In this document: positions 1 to 5,630 of the stretch, piece after piece
How positions within the stretch are numbered: position 1 is the stretch's first letter
Layout: every line of letters begins with the position of its first letter
Origin: CAZOVB01 sp964583095
GTDB lineage: Bacteria; Planctomycetota; Phycisphaerae; SM23-33
Direction: 5' to 3'
Assembly: GCA_964583095.1 (NCBI GenBank)
Contig: CAZOVB010000091.1
Location: forward strand, 1 to 12,965
Length of the DNA stretch: 12,965 nucleotides
The notes under the pieces: generated by a model
Databases searched by the model: none
Seen by the model: the letters and a program-made list of their open reading frames with translations, nothing else
What the model was told of the DNA's origin: nothing
Translations under genes and position numbers: made by a program

Positions 1-2
1 CG

Positions 3-71
3 GCGCAAGCGATTGAGACCGCAATTGAAAGAAGCAAAGATTACCGAGAGTGGCGCAAGTCGTCTGGGTAA
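3..71 (+). CDS. C-terminal tail of an upstream gene (partial)
   Basis: A reading frame enters from the left edge and stops with TAA at 69-71. The last residues read AQAIETAIERSKDYREWRKS-SG, a charged helical tail typical of a real C-terminus. The two other forward frames are less convincing: one has two early TGA stops, and the other runs to a stop at 172-174 but has an arginine-rich, shadow-like composition. Nothing can be said about function from 22 residues. If real, its stop lies 53 bases before the preferred start of the next gene. Confidence 0.5.
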   Translation, partial: AQAIETAIERSKDYREWRKSSG

Positions 72-124
72 CGCTTTGCGTAACCGGGGACGGCCCGGTT
101 CATTTTCCATTTCGAGTGACCTGG

Positions 125-706
125 ATGCCGTCCTCCGGTTCACGCATTTGTTCGTGGTGTGGCGTGAGTTTTAAGTCTGACGGGGCGGTAAGAATCAAGC
201 TACTCATGGGTGGCGGTTCGACAGATTCCATGGCCGAGTGGCAGGGCAGTGTTGATGCCTGCTGGCGTCATTATGTTGATCCGTTTCGCCGACCTGAGAG
301 CGATCGCATGAGCAAGTCGTATCGCCGAGGATACGGTTACGACAAGTGCGGATGGGTGTATCTTGTCGGGTGCCGTATCGGGAAGCATGTCTACCTAAAG
401 GTTGGGGTCGCCAAAGACATGAAGAATCGACTGGCAGGTTTAATGCAGTCAATCCCGTTTGCGGACTGGATGCACATTCGATCAACGTGGGTCGCAGACC
501 CAGAACAACGAGAGACAGACATGCTAGTGGCCTGTGCCGAGTTTTGGTCTCGGGGCGAGTGGATTTGCCCGCAGCCAAGCAAGTACGGTTTTGAACTACC
601 GGATCAACTGGATTTTGGATCGTCGCAGTTCGTTACGACGGAGGATGGGATCACGAACGAAGTAACGATCAAGTGGAAGGGTCGACGCAGCAGCGTGTTG
701 CGGTAG
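125..706 (+). CDS. GIY-YIG-like (T5orf172/Mug113-type) protein with N-terminal zinc-finger-like motif
   Basis: The protein has about 193 residues. Its centre (about residues 76-145) reads GWVYLV, then LKVGVAKDMKNRL, then a LMQSIPF segment, an E-containing helix and RGEWI. This order matches the T5orf172/Mug113 branch of the GIY-YIG superfamily, common in phages and usually of unknown or nuclease-related role. Near the N-terminus, C9-x2-C12 and C46-x2-H49 could bind one zinc. ATG 125 is preferred because it keeps the zinc motif at the start and does not overlap the upstream frame. A GTG at 50 would add 25 residues and overlap the upstream tail. The Shine-Dalgarno sequence is weak (GAG about 9 bases before). 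Fold assignment is from motif reading only, and catalytic competence is not established. Confidence 0.75.
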   Translation: MPSSGSRICSWCGVSFKSDGAVRIKLLMGGGSTDSMAEWQGSVDACWRHYVDPFRRPESDRMSKSYRRGYGYDKCGWVYLVGCRIGKHVYLKVGVAKDMKNRLAGLMQSIPFADWMHIRSTWVADPEQRETDMLVACAEFWSRGEWICPQPSKYGFELPDQLDFGSSQFVTTEDGITNEVTIKWKGRRSSVLR

Positions 707-755
707 CCATCCCACGAACGTCAGCGATCAACGGGTCGCGAAAGGAAAAGTAACC

Positions 756-1079
756 ATGAGTGAAAACGTCGATCGCGACTCCGTTGCATCGCATTGTTCG
801 TCGGCTTCTCCGCAGCCATGCCAAGTGTGCCGGGGTGCTGGAATCGTGGAAACGTGGTCGGCGGATCAAGATTACTTTCGGCCATGCGTTGCGTGCGGCG
901 GTGAAAGTGTTGTCGCCCGATGCGGGAATTGTTGTTTTTGGACGCCGCCAAAAATCGGCAGGCAAGGCAAGTGCGAAGCGTTTAACAGCAGCGTCAGCGA
1001 GTTGTTTTATTGCGGTTCCCACCGATACGCAAAAGGCATCCACAATCAGGGCGACGGGGCCACAATCGCAATCGATTAA
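756..1079 (+). CDS. Small cysteine-rich protein with DnaJ-like and zinc-ribbon motifs
   Basis: The product has 107 residues, with ATG at 756 behind an AAGGAA Shine-Dalgarno sequence at 742-747. Residues 22-29 are CQVCRGAG, a full CxxCxGxG DnaJ-type knuckle, and C44-x2-C47-GG gives the second half of that finger. A second module follows: CGNCCFW at 56-62, then G-x-C at C73 and FYCGSH at 85-90. This resembles the small CxxCxxW...GxC...FCG zinc ribbons often found in phage early or accessory genes. Two structural zincs are plausible. The role is unknown; nucleic-acid or protein binding is a guess. It is the last gene before the non-coding control region, and I see no clear terminator directly behind its stop. 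Confidence 0.8.
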   Translation: MSENVDRDSVASHCSSASPQPCQVCRGAGIVETWSADQDYFRPCVACGGESVVARCGNCCFWTPPKIGRQGKCEAFNSSVSELFYCGSHRYAKGIHNQGDGATIAID

Positions 1080-1124
1080 GTCCGACGAACTTGGCATTCT
1101 CCGGTCGGCCAGCGGTAGAACAGC

Positions 1125-1197
1125 CGTTATCCCGGCAGGGGGAAAGCGTTATCCCGGATTCGGCCTGCGGGTTTTGGCGTTATACCGGCAGGGGGGC
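1125..1197 (+). repeat. Three direct repeats CGTTATMCCGG (operator- or iteron-like)
   Basis: CGTTATCCCGG occurs at 1125-1135 (followed by CAGGGGG) and 1147-1157, and CGTTATACCGG at 1178-1188 (followed by CAGGGGGGC). Start-to-start spacings are 22 and 31 bases, close to two and three helical turns, so a bound protein would sit on one DNA face. The last copy ends about 20 bases before a TTGACA -35 box, which fits activator or repressor sites. They lie in an otherwise non-coding gap. Confidence 0.6.
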
Positions 1198-1217
1198 TGG
1201 TTGCGCTGCGGTAGTGT

Positions 1218-1247
1218 TTGACAGCACGCAGGCGGGCCCTTTACCAT
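1218..1247 (+). promoter_or_regulatory. Sigma70-like promoter, TTGACA-18-TACCAT
   Basis: A perfect -35 TTGACA lies at 1218-1223. After an 18-base spacer comes TACCAT at 1242-1247, which matches TATAAT at four of six positions. Transcription would start near 1254 and give a leader of about 88 bases before the terminator at 1307-1341. It lies in the only gap of more than 200 bases in the window, upstream of an unbroken + strand operon. Inferred from consensus only; host promoter preferences are unknown. Confidence 0.5.
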
Positions 1248-1306
1248 AGAATTGTCACAACAGGGCTGTCACGAACAGCGTCTGAGACGGCTACTGAGAA
1301 CCAGAG

Positions 1307-1341
1307 CCCTCGACTGCGTCAGCGGTCGGGGGTTTTTTTTT
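1307..1341 (+). terminator. Strong intrinsic terminator / possible attenuator
   Basis: Bases 1307-1317 pair with 1322-1332 as an uninterrupted 11-bp stem (two G-U pairs) closed by a GTCA tetraloop at 1318-1321. Nine T follow at 1333-1341. The T-tract runs directly into TGGAG (1341-1345), the Shine-Dalgarno sequence of the ATG at 1352. AGGGCT at 1262-1267 is complementary to AGCCCT at 1305-1310, which overlaps the left arm of the stem, so a weak competing antiterminator fold is possible. Confidence 0.85.
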
Positions 1342-1351
1342 GGAGCTTTCC

Positions 1352-1627
1352 ATGCCCGAACGCAGCCGACTTCGCTACCGATTGCTGGGCACTCGCCGAC
1401 GTGTTCACGCGCGGAAGGTCGCGAGGCAAAGCTACCTGCTGGCCGGTGGCGACCCAGATCGCGCGGTGGAGTTTGCACGCGACACGCTGCGCCGAGAGTA
1501 CGGATTCTGGGAATCGATCCTCGTTAGCTTGGCGATCCGCCTGGTCATTGAATTGGTGGAGTGGTGGTTCCGCAAGGGCATCGCCAAGCCGCCGCTCGAC
1601 TTCCAGCCAGGGGAGCCAGGCGCTTGA
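1352..1627 (+). CDS. Small basic protein with one amphipathic or membrane helix
   Basis: The product has 91 residues and is the first gene after the terminator. ATG 1352 has TGGAG six bases upstream. The N-terminal third is strongly basic (RLRYR, RRRVHARK). Residues 52-69 (FWESILVSLAIRLVIELV) form a hydrophobic or amphipathic helix followed by EWWFRKG, so the protein may sit on or in the inner membrane. The C-terminus is proline-rich. Its stop overlaps the TTG start of the next gene (TTGA), so translation is probably coupled. I do not recognise a family. Its place at the head of a membrane-protein series suggests a role in the lysis or envelope module, which is inference. Confidence 0.7.
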   Translation: MPERSRLRYRLLGTRRRVHARKVARQSYLLAGGDPDRAVEFARDTLRREYGFWESILVSLAIRLVIELVEWWFRKGIAKPPLDFQPGEPGA

Positions 1628-2139
1628 GCCAATTTCCAAAGCCGTGGCAACCGCTGCGGGGAACCTACCGGCAGGCGGCAGAGTCGCCACGATTCGCCTA
1701 CAACGAGCGCGATTTCGCGAAGGCGGCTGCGTTCACGGCAATGGCGCAGCCGTTCGTGTTGGCGACGTGCGGCGGGCTGGAGCAAATCGCGGCGATGCTG
1801 GAGCCAGAGGGGCTTTCCGCAGGCGGCAAGTTGGCTGGCCACGTCGTGCGAGATTGGGCTTGGCAAACCCTGCTGGTCGCCCTGCTGCGATCGGCCGTCG
1901 CGTACCTCCAAAGCAACGGCGATCAGCTGTTCCTCGACGCTTGCGCATGGCTGTGGCGAATGTTCTGGTTGGCCATGGTGTGGCTGCTGGGCCGCTCGCT
2001 GCCGGCCGGGGTCGTCGGGTGGATGCGACGGAAAGCGGAGCCAGCCAAGCCGGAGCCAGAACCCGAAGGGTGGTGGGACCGTTGGCGCGAACGACGCAAG
2101 CGGCGGGAACGTTGGGCAAGCAGAAAGGTAGATCAATGA
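1624..2139 (+). CDS. Holin-like membrane protein with basic C-terminal tail
   Basis: The product has 171 residues. The start is taken as TTG 1624, because AGGGGAG at 1609-1615 stands eight bases before it and the TTGA overlap matches the neighbouring junctions; the frame open further upstream is a shadow of the previous gene. Residues 79-95 and about 102-134 are hydrophobic and tryptophan/leucine-rich, giving one to three membrane passes. The last 35 residues are a highly charged tail (WWDRWRERRKRRERW). Hydrophobic helices followed by a short basic tail are typical of phage holins, which form inner-membrane lesions at lysis. No specific holin family is recognised, and the roughly 75-residue soluble N-terminal part is longer than in most holins. 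A plain membrane protein is the alternative. Confidence 0.65.
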   Translation: MSQFPKPWQPLRGTYRQAAESPRFAYNERDFAKAAAFTAMAQPFVLATCGGLEQIAAMLEPEGLSAGGKLAGHVVRDWAWQTLLVALLRSAVAYLQSNGDQLFLDACAWLWRMFWLAMVWLLGRSLPAGVVGWMRRKAEPAKPEPEPEGWWDRWRERRKRRERWASRKVDQ

Positions 2140-2810
2140 CAGCCAGCGAAAAGAAATGGCGGCATCCCACCAAGGGGTCGTGGGTCTCGTACGATGAATG
2201 GCGAAGCGCCGTGGAAGCTGGCGGTGTGACGGTGGCGGAACCCGACGCGGGTGGGCCCGAAGCGCTGCTGACCGACCCTGCGCCGAACCTCCGACCGTAC
2301 ATGCAGCCGGGCCCGTCGCCGCTGACCCTGCTCTTTGGTTTCGTGGTTGTCGTTGCTGTCGCTCTCCTGGTGTGGGATCGGTTTCGCGAGCATGGAGGCT
2401 CGCGGCCGGCCCCGCAGCCTGCGCCGGTTGTCGTGCCGAGCGGAGAGGCGGCGCGGATGGCAGAGCCGGTGGCGGAGCGTCTGGCGTACCAGCCAGAAAA
2501 GGCCAGGGCGGTGTGGAAAGCGTACAGCGGATTGCGCGACGCGATCGACGGTGCCAGCGGGCAGCGTGTCGCAGATACGCGGGTGTTGGCCGCCGTCACC
2601 AAGGCGTTGCTCGAGGACGTTGATGCAGGCGGCGGGGAACCGGTGGGCCGGCAGATTGACGAGGCGGTGGCGGGCTATCTAGGCATTGGCTGGGGAGCGG
2701 ACGAGGACGGCACCGAAGGCTGGGAGTTTAAGAAGTTCAGCGACGCCGACCGGCAAAAATTGGTTGAAATTCTGGACGCGATCGCAACTGCGGCGGAGGG
2801 TGTGCTGTGA
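2136..2810 (+). CDS. Single-pass membrane protein of unknown function
   Basis: The product has 224 residues. ATG 2136 overlaps the previous stop as ATGA. The open frame continues far upstream (to 1218), but that part runs through the terminator and two better-supported genes, so it is rejected. The N-terminal about 60 residues are soluble (KGSWVSYDEWRSAVEAGG). Residues 62-80 (PLTLLFGFVVVVAVALLVW) are a clear membrane helix followed by DRFREH. A proline-rich linker at 91-101 leads to a mostly helical C-terminal domain (about 105-224) with acidic turns. Topology cannot be fixed, although the positive residues after the helix would favour a cytoplasmic C-terminus. I recognise no family. It lies between the holin-like gene and the cysteine peptidase and overlaps both by four bases. 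Confidence 0.75.
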   Translation: MTASEKKWRHPTKGSWVSYDEWRSAVEAGGVTVAEPDAGGPEALLTDPAPNLRPYMQPGPSPLTLLFGFVVVVAVALLVWDRFREHGGSRPAPQPAPVVVPSGEAARMAEPVAERLAYQPEKARAVWKAYSGLRDAIDGASGQRVADTRVLAAVTKALLEDVDAGGGEPVGRQIDEAVAGYLGIGWGADEDGTEGWEFKKFSDADRQKLVEILDAIATAAEGVL

Positions 2811-3907
2811 GCAACCTGGGCCGAATTGAGCGAATCGCGAACGGTTTTTTTGCGGAGCAAGGCCATTGGTTGTCGCGTCAGCGGCTGTTCGGGGATCCGC
2901 AGAAGGTGCATCGTGCGTACGAGTCGCACGCTTTGATCGGCGCAGTGGTCGACGACGACCGCTTGCCGCACGACCTGCGGCAGTATGCGAGGGCATGTCG
3001 CGATGAATTCCGCGCGGAGCAGGGCCAGGAAGCTCGGTTTGCGACGGCCGCCGGCACGGGCGATCTGTATGGCGACTGGAAGGGCCAGCTGTGCATCCCG
3101 TACGCGCACCACCTGGACATCGACCCCGCAAAAGCGTACGCAGGCGCGCAGTTGACCGGCGATTGCGTTTCCTGGGCTAAGCGGACGTCCCGGGATCACG
3201 CGAGGTGCTTTGACATTGGCGAATTGGACGAAGCCGAGGAGTACGTGCAACGGTCGGCAACGGCCGATCTGTACAGCATGCGGGGGCACACCGGGGCGGG
3301 TGCCAGCCCCAGCCGCATTGCACTCGCGGCCACCCGCATCGGGATTTTGCTGGAAGGTCCGATCGAAAGCCCCGACGGCGAGGTTTGGGACTTCAGCGAA
3401 TACCGGGAATACTACAAATTGGGCATGCGGTACGGCCGCACCGGATTGCCGCGATGGATCTTTGAGGCAAACCGTCAGTACGGGCCAAAGCAGGTCGCGG
3501 AGATCGAGACCCCCGAGGAGTTGCTGACCGCATTGTGGAACGGCTGCGGCTGTTCGGTCGGATCGATGCTGGGCGTCGCAAAAACCGGCGGTCACAAAGG
3601 CGTGCCGTTCCTGTCGCGCGTCAGCGGCAGCTGGGCGCATGATATGGCGATCATCGGGTTTGATGACACGAGGCAGCACCTGGACGAAACGATTGTGATC
3701 TGGGACCAAAGCTGGGGCGACTGGAATCGCGTCAGCCGGTCGGCATGGCCAACAGAGTACGGCAAGATGCCCGAAGGGGCGTTTGCGCTGACGCTGTCGG
3801 ATACGTTTCGCCATGCGATCCGGCCGGGTGAGTGCCACGCGTTAAGCGATTCGCACGGGTTCCGGCCGCGACGACAAGCGACCATGGGTGCGGAGGGGCT
3901 GATCTAA
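2807..3907 (+). CDS. Papain-like cysteine peptidase
   Basis: The product has 366 residues. GTG 2807 overlaps the previous stop (GTGA), with GGAGGG six bases upstream. The C1/papain-like signature appears in order. AQLTGDCVSWA places the nucleophile at C120, with Q115 as a possible oxyanion residue. SWAHDMAIIGFDD gives H278 in a hydrophobic strand. IVIWDQSWGDWN at 297-307 corresponds to the papain NSWG segment, but Gln301 stands where Asn is usual. About 110 residues precede the catalytic Cys, which could be a propeptide or a binding domain. No signal peptide is seen, so export would need a holin-like partner or the protein acts inside the cell or the virion. It sits among membrane and secreted proteins, which suggests envelope degradation. 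Head-maturation protease or anti-host protease are alternatives. Confidence 0.75.
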   Translation: MSNLGRIERIANGFFAEQGHWLSRQRLFGDPQKVHRAYESHALIGAVVDDDRLPHDLRQYARACRDEFRAEQGQEARFATAAGTGDLYGDWKGQLCIPYAHHLDIDPAKAYAGAQLTGDCVSWAKRTSRDHARCFDIGELDEAEEYVQRSATADLYSMRGHTGAGASPSRIALAATRIGILLEGPIESPDGEVWDFSEYREYYKLGMRYGRTGLPRWIFEANRQYGPKQVAEIETPEELLTALWNGCGCSVGSMLGVAKTGGHKGVPFLSRVSGSWAHDMAIIGFDDTRQHLDETIVIWDQSWGDWNRVSRSAWPTEYGKMPEGAFALTLSDTFRHAIRPGECHALSDSHGFRPRRQATMGAEGLI

Positions 3908-4494
3908 TGCGGTACGCACTGGCGGTGATCGTGCTGACGCTGGTCGTCGGCGGCTGCAGCGAAGGGCCGTTGCGGCCAAGCCTAGACACTGGCTACGCAA
4001 AGCAGCGAGCGATGGCGGAGATTGCGATTGCCAGCGTCACCGCGGATTCCGCGCCTGACGCGGGGCCGTCGGTCGGCGACAAGTGCCCCGCGTGCAATGA
4101 TCCGCCTGGAGCTTGTGGCGTGGGGAAGGTCGGTGACGGGCGGACGTGCACGCCTTGCCAGACCTGCGGAGCCGACGGCCGCATTGACGAACGCGACCTG
4201 TCGGGATCGGGCATCGCATCGAGTGCGGGCCCTGCGGAACCGCTTGGCTTGGTCGTCTACATCACGCCGGGGACAAAAAGCGGATGGGCGATGGAATGGT
4301 ACAACGCACAAGCCGACGCGTTCCGCGATCGAGGCTGGAGCGTGTCGCTACTGCTGGTGGACGCTGCCGCATTGCAGGCAGGCGGCGAGTCGATTCCCGA
4401 AGAAATGCCCGCGATCGTCGCGACGTGGCCCGATGGCACCGTCCGCACGTTTTACAGCCCGATCGAACCGAAAGACACGGAGATAGTCAAATGA
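3907..4494 (+). CDS. Lipoprotein with zinc-finger-like and thioredoxin-like regions
   Basis: The product has 195 residues. ATG 3907 shares one base with the previous stop (TAATG), with GGAGG ten bases upstream. MRYALAVIVLTLVVGGC is a short lipoprotein signal with lipobox VGGC (C17). Residues 57-94 contain CPAC (60-63), GKVGDG and CTPCQTC (81-87), like a degenerate DnaJ-type zinc finger. Residues 113-185 run as LGLVVYITPG, a helix (WYNAQADAFRDRGW), a strand SLLLVDA, then EEMPAIVATWPDGTVRTFY. The MPAIV cis-proline position and following hairpin resemble thioredoxin folds, but the usual CxxC redox motif is absent. A membrane-anchored binding protein, not an oxidoreductase, is therefore likely. 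Its pairing with the next gene (inner-membrane helix plus coiled coil) recalls outer/inner spanin pairs, in unusual order. Confidence 0.7.
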   Translation: MRYALAVIVLTLVVGGCSEGPLRPSLDTGYAKQRAMAEIAIASVTADSAPDAGPSVGDKCPACNDPPGACGVGKVGDGRTCTPCQTCGADGRIDERDLSGSGIASSAGPAEPLGLVVYITPGTKSGWAMEWYNAQADAFRDRGWSVSLLLVDAAALQAGGESIPEEMPAIVATWPDGTVRTFYSPIEPKDTEIVK

Positions 4495-4823
4495 ACGGTA
4501 CAAGCTTCACCAACGTTGTGGCGGTCTTCATGGCGATCACGATGGCGCTGTTCGCGCTGCTGTTCATGGATCTGCGCCGCGGTGATGACGAACCGCAACC
4601 ATTGCCGGAGCATGGCCCGCCGGCCGAAGCGGCGACGCTGGACTACGAAGATCTGTTCGGCCTGGATCCGGCAGCGGCCAGCGCGGCGAAGCTGAGCGAG
4701 CGAATCACGGCGATCGAAGAACGCGTCAACGCGATCGAATCGGATGTTAGCGACCTGCAGAACCCACTCGGTGCGCCGCTGGGTGCGCCAACACTACCCG
4801 AAACTGAGGAAATGCCAGAATGA
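4491..4823 (+). CDS. Membrane-anchored short coiled-coil protein
   Basis: The product has 110 residues. ATG 4491 overlaps the previous stop (ATGA), with GGAG eight bases upstream. Residues 7-26 (TNVVAVFMAITMALFALLFM) are a membrane helix followed by DLRR, then a proline/acidic linker. Residues 66-90 (KLSERITAIEERVNAIESDV...) form a heptad coiled coil. The tail holds the near-repeat LGAP-LGAP and is acidic. A single N-terminal helix plus coil is the layout of inner-membrane spanins, but the protein is generic enough that it may simply be a structural or assembly membrane protein. The gene is translationally coupled on both sides. Confidence 0.7.
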   Translation: MNGTSFTNVVAVFMAITMALFALLFMDLRRGDDEPQPLPEHGPPAEAATLDYEDLFGLDPAAASAAKLSERITAIEERVNAIESDVSDLQNPLGAPLGAPTLPETEEMPE

Positions 4824-5613
4824 GGCCGATCATCATTATTGCGTGCGTGCTTGTCTGCAGCACCGCTGCGTTTGCGGAAGACAACCCGTTTGAAGGGTTT
4901 GATATCGATGTCCCAGCGCAAAGCGAGGCGGGCGACCCGGCGGGCGACGAAGCAGGCGCTCGAGCGGCTGCGAGTCAATGGNNNNNNNNNNNNNNNNNNN
5001 NNNNNNNNNNNNNNNNNNNNNNNNNNNNNNNNNNNNNNNNNNNNNNNNNNNNNNNNNNNNNNNNNNNNNNNNNNNNNNNNNGGCGGGCGACCCGGCGGGC
5101 GACGAAGCAGGCGCTCGAGCGGCTGCGAGTCAATGGGACCGTGCCGAAAGCACGCTTGAAGGCCTTGCAGAGCGAGTCGCGAGACTCGAACGGGAATCGA
5201 TTGACGCCGAGGAGGCGAGAAAGATTGCTAACGAGGTGGTCGACGACCGAATTGCAGAGCTCAAGCTAGCGATTCGAAAGCCCGATGGAGGGCAGCGGGT
5301 CGAGTCCGTTTCGTTATCGGGGCAAGCGCCAACGGCAGGGATCCAGCTAAACCCCGGCGAGACCCTGCTGGGTTACACCGACGCGGCCACCGGCCAATAC
5401 GTCAGAGTGCAGCCCAGCAGGTCCGTCCACAGCAGTGCCGGCACGTATTCGGTGACCGAGACCAAGCCCGCAACCATTTATCAGGCAGAAAGACGCGGGC
5501 TGTTTGGTCGGCGCGTTGTGCTCCGTGCGAGAAGCAGACCAGAGGGCAGTGCCACGTCTGGCACCTGCCGCGTGGTACAAACGCCAAACGGTCCGGTCCG
5601 GGTCTGCAATTAA
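4820..5613 (+). CDS. Secreted coiled-coil protein, split by an assembly gap
   Basis: ATG 4820 (ATGA overlap, GAGGAA eight bases upstream) begins a signal peptide, with residues 1-19 ending AFA before EDNPF. The frame is broken by 100 N. Removing the N run and one copy of the 55-base flanking duplicate (155 bases) restores one continuous frame of about 212 residues, so the gene is probably intact. The mature part has an AGDPAGDEAGA stretch, a coiled coil (DRAESTLEGLAERVARLERES...VVDDRIAELKLAIRK) and a beta-rich C-terminal region, ending with two cysteines around RVVQTPNGPVRV that may pair. It is probably periplasmic or envelope-associated. No family is recognised. The coil may interact with the coil of the preceding protein. 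Confidence 0.7.
4982..5081. other. 100-N assembly gap with 55-base duplicate flanks
   Basis: Bases 4927-4981 are identical to 5082-5136. Both copies end flush with the N run, the pattern of two contig ends that overlap but were placed with an arbitrary 100-N spacer. Collapsing the overlap rejoins the split reading frame. Confidence 0.9.
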
Positions 5614-5630
5614 GGCAACGGGCAAAGATC

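Noticed and set aside
1125..1197. CRISPR array
   Set aside because: The repeats share only an 11-base core, with short irregular spacing and no cas genes.
760..1221. 153-codon + strand frame overlapping the zinc-ribbon gene
   Set aside because: The alternative frame (756-1079) has a better ribosome site and clear zinc motifs; the tail of this frame is just the repeat region.
1080..1351. tRNA or phage attachment site in the non-coding region
   Set aside because: No cloverleaf or anticodon arm is visible, and no integrase gene or matching direct repeat is in the window.
1218..2135. Long upstream extension of the gene starting at 2136
   Set aside because: It would run through the promoter, the terminator and two supported genes; the ATGA overlap at 2136 gives a natural start.
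1733..2602. 289-codon open frame on the minus strand
   Set aside because: It is a shadow of two overlapping + strand membrane-protein genes; the composition is Arg/Ser/Thr/Pro-rich.
2675..3838. 387-codon open frame on the minus strand
   Set aside because: It lies opposite the peptidase gene, which has catalytic motifs, coupled junctions and a good ribosome site. The minus-strand product is Arg/Pro/Ala-rich without motifs.
3907..4494. Active thiol-disulfide oxidoreductase
   Set aside because: The thioredoxin-like segment has no CxxC at the expected place; the cysteines are all in the zinc-finger-like region.
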